DNA from: Planctomycetota bacterium
GTDB lineage: Bacteria > Planctomycetota > UBA1135 > GCA-002686595
Direction of reading: 5' to 3'
NCBI GenBank assembly: GCA_947484275.1
Contig: CANKOY010000008.1
Span: 22,352 to 86,351 of the forward strand
DNA length: 64,000 bases
Of this stretch, positions 7,839-15,547 are shown in pieces. Positions within the stretch are counted from its first letter, which is position 1. Each line of letters opens with the position of its first letter. A model generated the notes under the pieces. That model ran no database searches, was not told the origin of the DNA, and saw only the letters and a program-made list of their open reading frames with translations. The position numbers and the translations under genes were made by a program.

Positions 7839-8471
7839 GTGGCCTATCCCAAGTCGCTGGAGCAATTGGTCGAAGCCTTCGAGCGCTTCCCCGGCGTCGG
7901 ACGGCGCACAGCGGAGCGCCTGGCGTTTCACGTCTTGCGCGATCCCGAGGCGCGGCTGCTGTCGGGGGCAATCGAGCGCGCAGTCGCGACGACCAGGATT
8001 TGTGGAGTGTGCTTCAACGTCTCCGAACGCGATCCCTGCGGCATCTGTTCGAACGAGGAGCGCGACAGCACCACCATCTGTGTGGTCGAGGAGCCCCGCG
8101 ATGTCGAGGCCTTCGAACGCGCCGGTGTGTACCGCGGTCGCTACCACGTCTTGATGGGCTCGCTCAATCCGGCCGAGGGCTCGGAGGCCGCACAGCTGTC
8201 GGTGGAGGCCTTGGCGCGCCGCGTGCGGCTCGCGCCGCCCGCTGAGGTAATTCTCGCCACGGATCCCGACGCTGAGGGTGAAGCGACCGCATTGCTTGTG
8301 CTCGAGACCCTGGAGCGCGATGCGCGCGAGGACCAGCGCTCGCCGGTGCGAGTGACGCGCCTGGCGCGCGGGATGCCCGCGGGCAGCGCCATCGAGTATT
8401 TGCACCGCGGGGTGCTCGAGGATGCCCTTGAGCAGCGCCGGGCCCTGCGCCTCAAGCCGCCGCCGAAGTGA
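7839..8471 (+). CDS. recR: Recombination mediator RecR
   Basis: With RecO (and RecF) loads RecA on SSB-coated single-stranded DNA. The 210-residue protein is of usual length. It shows the N-terminal helix-hairpin-helix (RFPGVGRRTAERLAFHVL), a four-cysteine zinc motif (CGVC...CGIC, residues about 58-72), a Toprim domain beginning TTICVVEEPRDVEAFERAG, and the conserved ATDPDAEGEATALLV stretch. The start is a GTG 13 bases after ebfC, and no other in-frame start fits the family's N-terminus. It is the third gene of the dnaX-ebfC-recR unit. Confidence 0.97.
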   Translation: MAYPKSLEQLVEAFERFPGVGRRTAERLAFHVLRDPEARLLSGAIERAVATTRICGVCFNVSERDPCGICSNEERDSTTICVVEEPRDVEAFERAGVYRGRYHVLMGSLNPAEGSEAAQLSVEALARRVRLAPPAEVILATDPDAEGEATALLVLETLERDAREDQRSPVRVTRLARGMPAGSAIEYLHRGVLEDALEQRRALRLKPPPK

Positions 8472-8527
8472 ACCCCGGCCCCGGCGCGGTCCTTAACCTG
8501 CCCCGGGATCCGGTCGATAGCGCACCC

Positions 8528-9886
8528 ATGGCGAAATTCGCTCTGGGAGCTTCGATGCAGCAGTCGCTCGGGCAGCACATGCAGCTTTTGCCGCGCATGT
8601 TGCAAGCCATTGAAGTGCTGCAGCTCTCTCGCGAGGAACTGGAAGCCTGGGTCGTGCAGGCGGTGGGGGAAAACGAGGCCCTGAGTCTCGATCTGGCCGG
8701 GGAGCGCGGCCTGTCGAGCGACTTCCAAGGTGGGAGCACACTCGGCCCGCGCGGCACGCGCCAGGACTCCGAGCGACACGCCGCGTTCCTTGAGAGTCAA
8801 CCTGACCGCGGGCAGACCTTGGCCGAGCGAATCGAGGAGCACTTGGCAGTGCTCGACCTCGGGCCCGATGAAATGCGTTGGCTGCGACTCTTGCTGGAGG
8901 CCTTGGACCCGAACGGTTGGCTGGCCCAGTCGGACGAACAGTTGCTGGCCGAAGCGCTGGCCCTAGGGCTGGACGGCGGGGCCGCACAATTGGGTGCGGC
9001 GCGCGAGCGTCTGCGCAATCTGGATCCCCGCGGACTTGGGGCGCGCGGTCCGCTCGAGGCGATGCTCTTCCAACTCGAGGACGACGATCCCGACCGCGAC
9101 GGGATTTCGGCGCTGCTCTTCACGCACCTGGACGACCTGGCGCGCAACAAACTGCCGCAAGTCGCGCGCGCCATGGGCATCGAGATCCCAGAACTCGAGC
9201 GCTTGGTGTCGCGCCTGGGCACTCTGAATCCGCGGCCCGCCGCGGAACTCTCTGGCGAGCTTTCACCCGCGATCGTGCCCGACATCGAAGTCGAACGGCG
9301 CGGCCAGGCCTTCGAAGTCACGCTCAACGGCAACTCCACGCCGGTGGTGACGATCGATCCTTCGATCGAGGCCATGTCCAAGGACCGCGCGAGCCCCACG
9401 CCAGTGCGCCGCTACCTGCGCGACAAGCTCGAGCGCGCGCGTTCCGTGCTGGAGGCCCTGGAAATGCGCCGCGCCACCCTGGGCCGCATCGGTGCCAAAC
9501 TCTTCGAACATCAAAGCGCGTTCCTCGAACAGGGCCCGGGCCACCTTGTTCCCCTGCGCATGACCGACCTGGCCCAGGAACTCGGCATTCACGTCTCCAC
9601 GGTCAGTCGCGCCGTCGCGGGCAAGCACGCCCAGACCCCCTGGGGCATCCTGCCCCTGCGGCATTTCTTTCAGGCCGCGTCCGGAGGAGAGGAACGCGCG
9701 CGCGAGGACGTGCGCGAACTCGTCCGCGGCGAGTTTGCCGCAGAGAATTCGGCCACGCCGCTCTCGGACGACGACGTGGTCGCGCGCATGCGCGAGCGCG
9801 GTTTCGACCTGGCGCGCCGCACCGTGGCCAAATACCGCCAAGAATTGGACATCCCCAGTTCCTACCGCCGCCGCCGATACGCCTGA
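8528..9886 (+). CDS. rpoN: RNA polymerase sigma-54 factor
   Basis: Sigma-54 needs an AAA+ activator and reads -24/-12 promoters. The 452-residue protein begins MAKFALGASMQQSLGQHMQL, the glutamine/leucine-rich region I contacted by activators. The core-binding domain follows, then a helix-turn-helix (GIHVSTVSRAVAGK) and, near the C-terminus, the RpoN box (ARRTVAKYRQELDIPSSYRRR), which reads the -24 element. The ATG at 8528 is preferred because it matches the family start; an in-frame GTG at 8468 overlapping the recR stop would add 20 unrelated residues. It heads rpoN-truA-hpf-ptsN-ptsH, resembling the rpoN-hpf-ptsN cluster of proteobacteria. Confidence 0.96.
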   Translation: MAKFALGASMQQSLGQHMQLLPRMLQAIEVLQLSREELEAWVVQAVGENEALSLDLAGERGLSSDFQGGSTLGPRGTRQDSERHAAFLESQPDRGQTLAERIEEHLAVLDLGPDEMRWLRLLLEALDPNGWLAQSDEQLLAEALALGLDGGAAQLGAARERLRNLDPRGLGARGPLEAMLFQLEDDDPDRDGISALLFTHLDDLARNKLPQVARAMGIEIPELERLVSRLGTLNPRPAAELSGELSPAIVPDIEVERRGQAFEVTLNGNSTPVVTIDPSIEAMSKDRASPTPVRRYLRDKLERARSVLEALEMRRATLGRIGAKLFEHQSAFLEQGPGHLVPLRMTDLAQELGIHVSTVSRAVAGKHAQTPWGILPLRHFFQAASGGEERAREDVRELVRGEFAAENSATPLSDDDVVARMRERGFDLARRTVAKYRQELDIPSSYRRRRYA

Positions 9887-9983
9887 GCTCGCTGCGCGCG
9901 GATTTTCCAGCGCAGGCGGAGCAGGACGTCTGGGATTCGCGCTCAAGAACCCGGGGCGGACACTACTCTGGCGCGCCCTTGCC

Positions 9984-10781
9984 ATGCGCAACGTCCGCGC
10001 CCTGATCTCCTACGACGGTTCCAAGTTCTTCGGCTGGCAACGCCAGGAGGGCTTCTACTCCGTTCAACAGGCGATGGAGGAGGCTCTCGCCGCCCTGACC
10101 GGACAGACGGTGGTCGTCCATGGTTCCAGCCGCACCGACAGCGGCGTTCACGCCCTGGGGCAGGTGGCGCACTTTCGCGTCGACACGCGCATCACGGACG
10201 AGCGCCTGCGCCACGCGCTCAATTTCCATTTGTCGGAGGGTGTGGCTATCAGGCGTCTGGAAACTGCGCCCGAGGATTTTCACGCGCGCTTTTCAGCGCT
10301 GGGCAAGCGCTATATGTACGCGGTCCGCACAACGCGTTTCCGCTCGCCCTTCGGCCCGACCTTGGCGCACTGGGTCCCGCAACCACTGAATCTTCAGGCG
10401 ATGCGCGAGGCCGCGAGCGTGCTGCGCGGGCGCCACGACTTTGGCGCCTTCGCGACCTCGGGCAGTCCGCGCTCATCGAACGTGAGGACGCTGCGTTCCT
10501 TGCACTTCATCGCGCGTCACGAGCGCCTCGCTCTTGTGGTCGAGGGCGACGGTTTTCTCTACAACATGGTGCGCACGATCGCCGGCACGCTCATCGAAGT
10601 CGGCAAGGGCTCCCTGGCGCCCGCGGACATGGCGCGCATCCTCGCCAGTCGCGATCGCAGTGAGGCGGGCCCCACAGCTCCGCCCGGGGGCCTGTACCTG
10701 GTGTCGGTGCGCTACCCCGAGCGCATTTTTCGCGGTCGCGATCGAGCCGGCAGGGGCGCGCCTGGAGTCTTCGCGCACTGA
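9984..10781 (+). CDS. truA: tRNA pseudouridine(38-40) synthase
   Basis: Makes pseudouridine at positions 38-40 of tRNA anticodon arms. The 265-residue protein starts MRNVRALISYDGSKFFGWQR, the canonical beginning, and has the catalytic aspartate in SSRTDSGVHALGQVAHF (near residue 53). Later motifs RYMYAVRT and GDGFLYNMVRTIAGTLIEVGKG are standard for TruA. The ATG at 9984 lies 97 bases after rpoN; a TACTCT hexamer 14 bases upstream (9964-9969) could be a -10 box. Its place between rpoN and hpf departs from the proteobacterial cluster. Confidence 0.96.
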   Translation: MRNVRALISYDGSKFFGWQRQEGFYSVQQAMEEALAALTGQTVVVHGSSRTDSGVHALGQVAHFRVDTRITDERLRHALNFHLSEGVAIRRLETAPEDFHARFSALGKRYMYAVRTTRFRSPFGPTLAHWVPQPLNLQAMREAASVLRGRHDFGAFATSGSPRSSNVRTLRSLHFIARHERLALVVEGDGFLYNMVRTIAGTLIEVGKGSLAPADMARILASRDRSEAGPTAPPGGLYLVSVRYPERIFRGRDRAGRGAPGVFAH

Positions 10782-10793
10782 GCTGGCGCTGTC

Positions 10794-10871
10794 GCCGGGG
10801 CTTGACCGAGCGCGCGCGGCGTTCCAAGGTAGGGTCCAGGTTCGGACGAGCGCGTTCGGTCAAGCCCCGGC
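10794..10871. repeat. 22-bp inverted repeat between truA and hpf
   Basis: Arms 10794-10815 and 10850-10871 are reverse complements with one mismatch, separated by 34 bases. The left arm begins 12 bases after the truA stop, so it could act as a terminator or processing hairpin. The arms also hold TTGACC (10802-10807) and its complement, but no matching -10 lies at a suitable distance. Confidence 0.8.
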
Positions 10872-10980
10872 CACAGCGCCGTTCGGTGCAGCTGCGTGCA
10901 CGGCTCGAGCCTTCCGCATCTCGCCCCCTCGGCTGCGCCGGACGGGGCTCACAACGCGACCCTGGAACAGGAGGATCAGC

Positions 10981-11298
10981 ATGAAGACACTCGTTTCCGC
11001 CACACACCGCGCGTACTCCGGTCGAGTGCGCGATGCCGTCGAGGCCAAGTTGGCGCTCTTGGGCAAGTACTTCGACCGCATCCTCTCCGTGCGGGCGCTT
11101 TTGGACCGCCAAAACGACGTGCATCGAGTGGAGCTTGTGGCGCACGTTGGCCGCGGCGCGACCCTGGTGGTGGATGCCAGTTCCGACACATTTGACCTGG
11201 CGCTCGACCAGGCGTTGACGCGGATGAAGTCCCTCTTGACCCGCCACAAGCGTCGCCTTGTCCAGCGTCACCGCCGCGTGAAGAAGCCGAACCGCTGA
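10981..11298 (+). CDS. hpf: Ribosome hibernation promotion factor (short form)
   Basis: Binds the 30S subunit in slow growth and inactivates ribosomes, either promoting 100S dimers or, if YfiA-like, blocking them. The 105-residue protein has the beta-alpha-beta-beta-beta-alpha S30AE pattern (VRDAVEAKLALLGKYFDRIL, then VHRVELVAHVGRGATLVVDA, then DLALDQALTRMKSLLTRHKR) and a basic tail but no long-HPF dimerisation domain. The start is firmly set by AGGAGG 7 bases before the ATG, one of the few strong Shine-Dalgarno sequences here. It is followed by ptsN as in many sigma-54 clusters. Confidence 0.93.
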   Translation: MKTLVSATHRAYSGRVRDAVEAKLALLGKYFDRILSVRALLDRQNDVHRVELVAHVGRGATLVVDASSDTFDLALDQALTRMKSLLTRHKRRLVQRHRRVKKPNR

Positions 11299-11360
11299 AC
11301 GGCCCCATGTCACGGGTCGCCGCGCAGATCGCGCGGCGTGCGCATTCGCCGTCGCCGTGG

Positions 11361-11366
11361 TAGTTT
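11361..11366 (+). promoter_or_regulatory. Candidate -10 element of ptsN
   Basis: TAGTTT (4/6 to consensus) lies 8 bases before the ATG at 11375, with no Shine-Dalgarno sequence. Transcription from it would start at about the ATG. Confidence 0.35.
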
Positions 11367-11374
11367 CTCTGGCT

Positions 11375-11878
11375 ATGCTCAGCCCGGAACGGACCCGCAT
11401 CGACTTTTCCCAGCAATACAAGCCCGCGGCCTGCAGTGTTTCGCTCTCGGCGGGAACGAAGGAAGAGTGCCTGCGGGAGCTGGCGCAACTCCTGGTGGAC
11501 GCCGAGCAATTGCCGAAGCGTCAGGTCGCCCCGCTGCAGGCTGCGTTCCTCGAGCGCGAGCGAGTGGCCTCCACGGGCGTCGGCGCGGGCGTGGCGATTC
11601 CGCACGTGAAGCTCGGCGCCGTGAAAGAGACGGTGCTCGGCTTCGGTGTGCACAAGAAAGGTGTCGAGTGGTCCGCGGTCGATGGCGAGCCCGCCCACAT
11701 TTTCTTTGTGGTGGTTCGGCCTGCGGCCGCCAGTGGCCTGCACGACCCCCGGCGCCATCTGGAGCTGATGCAGTGGATTGCCCACCTAGCTCGCGTTCAG
11801 GACTTCCGGCGCTTCGCCCTGGCGGCCCAGAGCGGCAAGGAACTGGTGGAGTTGTTGCGCGAGATGGCTCAGGCTTGA
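11375..11878 (+). CDS. ptsN: PTS EIIA component, fructose/nitrogen-regulatory type
   Basis: Phosphocarrier of the nitrogen-type PTS, taking phosphate from an HPr-like protein. The 167-residue protein has the family's active-site region TGVGAGVAIPHVKLGAVKET with the phosphorylated histidine in IPH, and HIFFVVVRP followed by HLELMQWIAHL near the end. No membrane IIB/IIC domains are attached, pointing to a regulatory role. An in-frame GTG at 11357 would add six residues; the ATG is favoured because of the -10-like box between them. The HPr gene follows 46 bases downstream. Confidence 0.9.
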   Translation: MLSPERTRIDFSQQYKPAACSVSLSAGTKEECLRELAQLLVDAEQLPKRQVAPLQAAFLERERVASTGVGAGVAIPHVKLGAVKETVLGFGVHKKGVEWSAVDGEPAHIFFVVVRPAAASGLHDPRRHLELMQWIAHLARVQDFRRFALAAQSGKELVELLREMAQA

Positions 11879-11924
11879 GTCCAGTGGCCGCGAGCGGCAC
11901 TTGCGAGCAGTTGAACCCCCAGGC

Positions 11925-12209
11925 GTGACTGATCCCGAAAAAGCTCAGGGCAGCGCCATCGTGGTCAATTCGCGCGGCATGCATGCGCGCCCCTGCCACG
12001 CGCTCGTCCGCATTGCCCTTGGTTTCCAGGGCGACGTCGTGGTGGCCTGTGCCGGTCGGCGTGCCAACGCCAAGAGCATCCTGGACCTGATGACCCTTTC
12101 CGCGGGCCACGGCAGCCGCCTGGAATTCCAGGCCAGCGGCCCGGATGCCCCAGCTCTGGTCCGCTCACTAGTGGGACTGGTCGAGTCGGGTTTTCAAGAG
12201 ACCGACTAA
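11925..12209 (+). CDS. ptsH: HPr family phosphocarrier protein
   Basis: Small phosphocarrier, probably the partner of the adjacent EIIA. The 94-residue protein has the phosphorylated histidine in VVNSRGMHARPCH (HARP motif) and a serine in NAKSILDLMTL at the position of regulatory Ser46 of Firmicutes HPr (KSIMGVM). Both sites being kept suggests control by an HPr kinase, but no hprK is in the window. The start is taken as GTG 11925, giving ten residues before the core; a TTG 24 bases earlier is possible. The spacing to ptsN suggests one operon. Confidence 0.92.
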   Translation: MTDPEKAQGSAIVVNSRGMHARPCHALVRIALGFQGDVVVACAGRRANAKSILDLMTLSAGHGSRLEFQASGPDAPALVRSLVGLVESGFQETD

Positions 12210-12336
12210 ACCCCAGACGGGGACCCGTCCGAAGGTCTAGCCGCCACCGGGGGATTCCCCTCCGGGGTCGTAGGCAGCCCTACCGCAACGCGGGCGTGCG
12301 GCCCTCGCCACCAGTTCCCTTGCGTGGGGTGCGGCT

Positions 12337-13404
12337 TTGTTCCGTCGAACCAAGAGTGTCGTGGGTCTGGACCTGGGCAGCCAGGTCCTCAAGGCCATCG
12401 AGATCACCCTCGAGGGGCCCGAGCCCGTTGTGACGGGCTTCGCGCGGGTTGAGATCCCGCCTGGCGGCGATCGCGCCCAGGCTTTGGCCGAGGTCTTCAA
12501 ACAAGGTCGCTTCCGGTCCAAGCATGTCGTGACCAGCATCTCCGGACAGAACGTCGTCGTGCGCTACGTGAGCATGCCGAAGATGTCCGATTCCGAATTG
12601 CGCCAGGCGATCCGCATGGAAGCGGATCGCTATGTGCCCTTCGATCTCGACGAGTCAACCCTCGACTGTCAACCGCTCAAGCGGCGGGTGGCGAAGTCCG
12701 CTGAGGACGGCGCCCCTGAGGGCGACACGATGTCCGTGCTGCTCGTCGCTTGCCGAACCCAGAGTTTGGAAGAGCAAATCCAGCAAGTGCTGGCCCAGGG
12801 TCTGACGACCGTGGCGATCGACGTCGACGCCTTCGCCCTGGCGAACGCCTGGGAGTTGTGCGGTCTGCCCGATGACGAACCTGCCGAGGGTGACACGCCG
12901 CGCACCGAGGAGCGCGCCATCGCGATGGTCGACATCGGCGCCACGCGCACCTCGATCAACGTCCTGTGCGGCGGCGAGACTTGCTTCAGCCGCGAGATTG
13001 GCATCGGCGGTCACGACATGACGCAGGCCGTTGCGCGCCGTCTGGGCGTCGAGGTCTTCGAAGCCGAAGCCATCAAGCGCAATCCCCAGGGACAGGAAGT
13101 CGAGGTGACCCGTGCGATCCAGCCGGTGCTCGAGGACTTGACCAGCGAGATTTCGCTCTCGCTCGACTACGTCGAGCACCACGAGGGCCTGCGCGTCGAG
13201 GAACTGCTGCTCTCCGGCGGCGGAGTGCTCGCGTCTGGCGCCCAGAGCTACATCGAACAAGCCACGGCGCGCACCACGCGCACCTGGAATCCGCTCGAAG
13301 GTCTGCGCATCGCCGTGGATCGCGTCGACGTCGAGGAACTGGAAGCCTGGGCTCCGTCTCTGGTGGTTGCCGTCGGCCTTGCCTCAAGGGTTCGCGCAGC
13401 ATGA
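12337..13404 (+). CDS. pilM: Type IV pilus assembly protein PilM
   Basis: Actin-like cytoplasmic ATP-binding protein of the pilus alignment complex; binds the PilN N-terminus. The 355-residue protein begins with the FtsA/PilM phosphate loop (VGLDLGSQVLKAIEI) and has SMPKMSDSELRQAIRMEADRYVPF, a PilM hallmark. A second nucleotide-binding strand is AMVDIGATRTSINVL, and LLLSGGGVLASGAQSYIE lies near the end. The start is a TTG at 12337; no ATG or GTG fits. It heads pilM-pilN-pilO-pilQ with ATGA overlaps, so these are co-translated. A GC-rich stretch with small hairpins precedes it (12210-12336). Confidence 0.95.
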   Translation: MFRRTKSVVGLDLGSQVLKAIEITLEGPEPVVTGFARVEIPPGGDRAQALAEVFKQGRFRSKHVVTSISGQNVVVRYVSMPKMSDSELRQAIRMEADRYVPFDLDESTLDCQPLKRRVAKSAEDGAPEGDTMSVLLVACRTQSLEEQIQQVLAQGLTTVAIDVDAFALANAWELCGLPDDEPAEGDTPRTEERAIAMVDIGATRTSINVLCGGETCFSREIGIGGHDMTQAVARRLGVEVFEAEAIKRNPQGQEVEVTRAIQPVLEDLTSEISLSLDYVEHHEGLRVEELLLSGGGVLASGAQSYIEQATARTTRTWNPLEGLRIAVDRVDVEELEAWAPSLVVAVGLASRVRAA

Positions 13405-14105
13405 TCCGTATCAACCTTCTCCCCGAAGAGTACCGGCGCAAGAGCCGTACGCCGATCAAGCTGATGCTCACCGTCGCCGGTGTGGTCAGCATCAACGCCG
13501 GTCTGTTCGCCTGGTGGGGCTTCCTTGCCTTCGGCATCCAAGCCGAAATCGAGAGCGAGCGCGCCGTGCTGCAGACCGAGGCCGACGGCCTCACGCCGCA
13601 GGTCAATTTCCATCGCGCTCTGGAGAGCGAGCGGCAACGCTTCGCCTCGCGCGAGGCCACTTTGGCCTCGATCACCAAGAGTCGCATCGGCTGGACGCGC
13701 AAGGTCGACGAACTGATCGACGTCGTCAACGACGGCGGCGAGGGTCGTCGTCACTTCGTCTGGCTGGACGATCTCACCGTGAACCAGCGCTTTGACATGC
13801 GCACGAAGTCCTCCGGGACCCTGCGCGCAGCGGGCCACTCAGGCTCCGAGGACTTTGCCCAGGTGGCCAATTTCCTCGAGGACCTCGAGCGCGCACCGTT
13901 CATCCAGGACTTCAACCCGCCCTCACCGCCGGAGGGCACGCAGACCAACGTCGACAAGGAACTCGTTCCCGCCGTCGTCTGGGCTTTCCCCGTGAGCCTG
14001 ACGATCAAGAGCATGGAAGAGCCGGCCGTGAAGAAGCCGGAGCCCAAGACTCCCCCCCAGGACAGCTCGCAGACCGCAACTCCCGCGGAAGGTGCCAAGC
14101 AATGA
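13401..14105 (+). CDS. pilN: Type IV pilus assembly protein PilN
   Basis: Inner-membrane bitopic protein of the alignment complex. The 234-residue protein starts MIRINLLPEEYRRKSRTPIK, the short cytoplasmic INLLP motif that sits in a groove of PilM. One membrane segment follows (about residues 20-45), then a coiled-coil-forming periplasmic region and a small domain. The C-terminal 25 residues are a proline/lysine-rich tail. The ATG overlaps the pilM stop (ATGA). At 234 residues it is longer than the usual 180-200, mostly by the tail. Confidence 0.92.
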   Translation: MIRINLLPEEYRRKSRTPIKLMLTVAGVVSINAGLFAWWGFLAFGIQAEIESERAVLQTEADGLTPQVNFHRALESERQRFASREATLASITKSRIGWTRKVDELIDVVNDGGEGRRHFVWLDDLTVNQRFDMRTKSSGTLRAAGHSGSEDFAQVANFLEDLERAPFIQDFNPPSPPEGTQTNVDKELVPAVVWAFPVSLTIKSMEEPAVKKPEPKTPPQDSSQTATPAEGAKQ

Positions 14106-15502
14106 CCGAAAAACGCATCTTCAAATGGGCCCTCGGTGGAGGTGCGATGCTCGCACTTGGCATCGGCGCCATGGTTTACCTGGAGTACGGCTCGATCGAC
14201 GAGTCGCGCGCCAACGTGGCTGGCCTCAAGGTCAACATCGAGGCCTCGCGCAAGATTCTGACCGGCACCGGCACGCTCGAGCGCGAGGTGATTGTGCTGC
14301 GCGAAACCGAGGAAGTGATCAAAGAGATTCTCCCGGACGAGCAGGACGTCAACAACCTCGTGCGCGACCTGTCGCGTTTCAAGGACGAGTCCATGGTGCA
14401 GATCACGGGCCTCAAGAAGAAGGCTCCTGACGCTGCGCGCAAGGACAAGAACGACTTCGACAAGGTCGGCTACCAGCTCAATCTTGAAGCGGACGCGTTC
14501 CAGCTACTGTCGTTCATGGACAAGCTCGAGAGTCACGCGCGCTTCATGCGCATCCCTGACTTCAAGCTGTCAGCCGCGTCGCGTCGCCAAGTCGACGACA
14601 CCGGCGTGCCGCGCCACAGGGTTTCGCTCGACGTCGAAACCTACGTGTACAAGCCGCAATCGGGCCCCGCGCCGGTGAAGATCGACGGCTACTCCCGCAA
14701 GCGCGAGTTGCTGCTCGGTGAAATCAACCGCCGTCGCCAAGCACTGCAGGTCACCTCTTACATCTACCGCGGCCAGCGCAGCCGTCGCGATCCGTGGGTG
14801 GACCCGCGCGTCCCCGTGCACATGGAAGAGGAGTCCGCGATTTCGGTCGACGAGCAAATGCGCATCGTCGAGGACCTCGTTGTGCGCACGCAGAAAGTCA
14901 CCGCCCTGTGGGAAAACGTGCGTCAAGCCACAACCTTGATCGCCGAGATGACCTTCCGGGCCGAGCTCGAGGAGTCGATGGCCAAGCTCGAAGAGGACTT
15001 GCGCCGCACACTGGCCGAGAGCCTGATTCGCTACGTGCCGAGCGATCGGCGCCTGCAGAAAGAAGTCGTGGGTTCGCTGAACGAACTGCGCGACGTCATC
15101 TCGAAAGTCGACGGCAACCAGGGGCCTTCCAAAGAATCCCTGCGAGAGCTGGTCGAATCGATGCAAGCCAACGTGAGCCGTGGCGAGTTCGTCCGGGCTC
15201 AGGATGCGTTCAAAACCGTGGAGGGTCGCCTCGGCCGCGCCGAGCAAGATCCCCTGCGTCAGCCCTACATCGCGCGCCTGCGCCAGCTCGACGTGCAGGC
15301 TCGGGACCTGGCCGAGTTCTCGAAGATCAAGATCGACATCAACGGTGTGGTCTTCGGTGACGGCATGCCGCCTGCGGCGCTCATCAACAACAAAACGCTG
15401 GGCGAGGGCGACCTGCTCGGCAAGGAACTGATCGTGCGGGCAATTCGGCCCGGAGTGATCGAGTTCCTCTTCCGCGGAATGGTCCTGGAACGTCGGTTCT
15501 AG
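14102..15502 (+). CDS. pilO: PilO-like protein with long extension and PilP-like C-terminus
   Basis: Bitopic protein of the pilus alignment complex. The 466-residue protein has one N-terminal membrane segment (about residues 8-28), a coiled-coil region and a PilO-like periplasmic domain to about residue 200. This is roughly where ordinary PilO ends. A helical, charged region follows (about 205-400). The last 60 residues (FSKIKIDINGVVFGDG, then EGDLLGKELIVRAIRPGVIEFLFRG) resemble the beta domain of PilP, which contacts the secretin. No separate pilP gene is seen between pilN and pilQ. The ATG overlaps the pilN stop. The PilO assignment is strong by context; the PilP likeness is by pattern only. 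Confidence 0.82.
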   Translation: MTEKRIFKWALGGGAMLALGIGAMVYLEYGSIDESRANVAGLKVNIEASRKILTGTGTLEREVIVLRETEEVIKEILPDEQDVNNLVRDLSRFKDESMVQITGLKKKAPDAARKDKNDFDKVGYQLNLEADAFQLLSFMDKLESHARFMRIPDFKLSAASRRQVDDTGVPRHRVSLDVETYVYKPQSGPAPVKIDGYSRKRELLLGEINRRRQALQVTSYIYRGQRSRRDPWVDPRVPVHMEEESAISVDEQMRIVEDLVVRTQKVTALWENVRQATTLIAEMTFRAELEESMAKLEEDLRRTLAESLIRYVPSDRRLQKEVVGSLNELRDVISKVDGNQGPSKESLRELVESMQANVSRGEFVRAQDAFKTVEGRLGRAEQDPLRQPYIARLRQLDVQARDLAEFSKIKIDINGVVFGDGMPPAALINNKTLGEGDLLGKELIVRAIRPGVIEFLFRGMVLERRF

Positions 15503-15547
15503 GAAATGAAGGAAACACAGTCCCAGGTTGGTCTGGGCAGGAGTGTC

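Noticed and set aside
8468..8527. GTG at 8468 as the rpoN start, overlapping the recR stop
   Set aside because: It adds residues without likeness to sigma-54; the region I sequence begins at the ATG at 8528.
9735..9983. Reading frame upstream of truA extending into rpoN
   Set aside because: It overlaps the RpoN-box coding sequence in another frame and shows no protein family; TruA starts at 9984.
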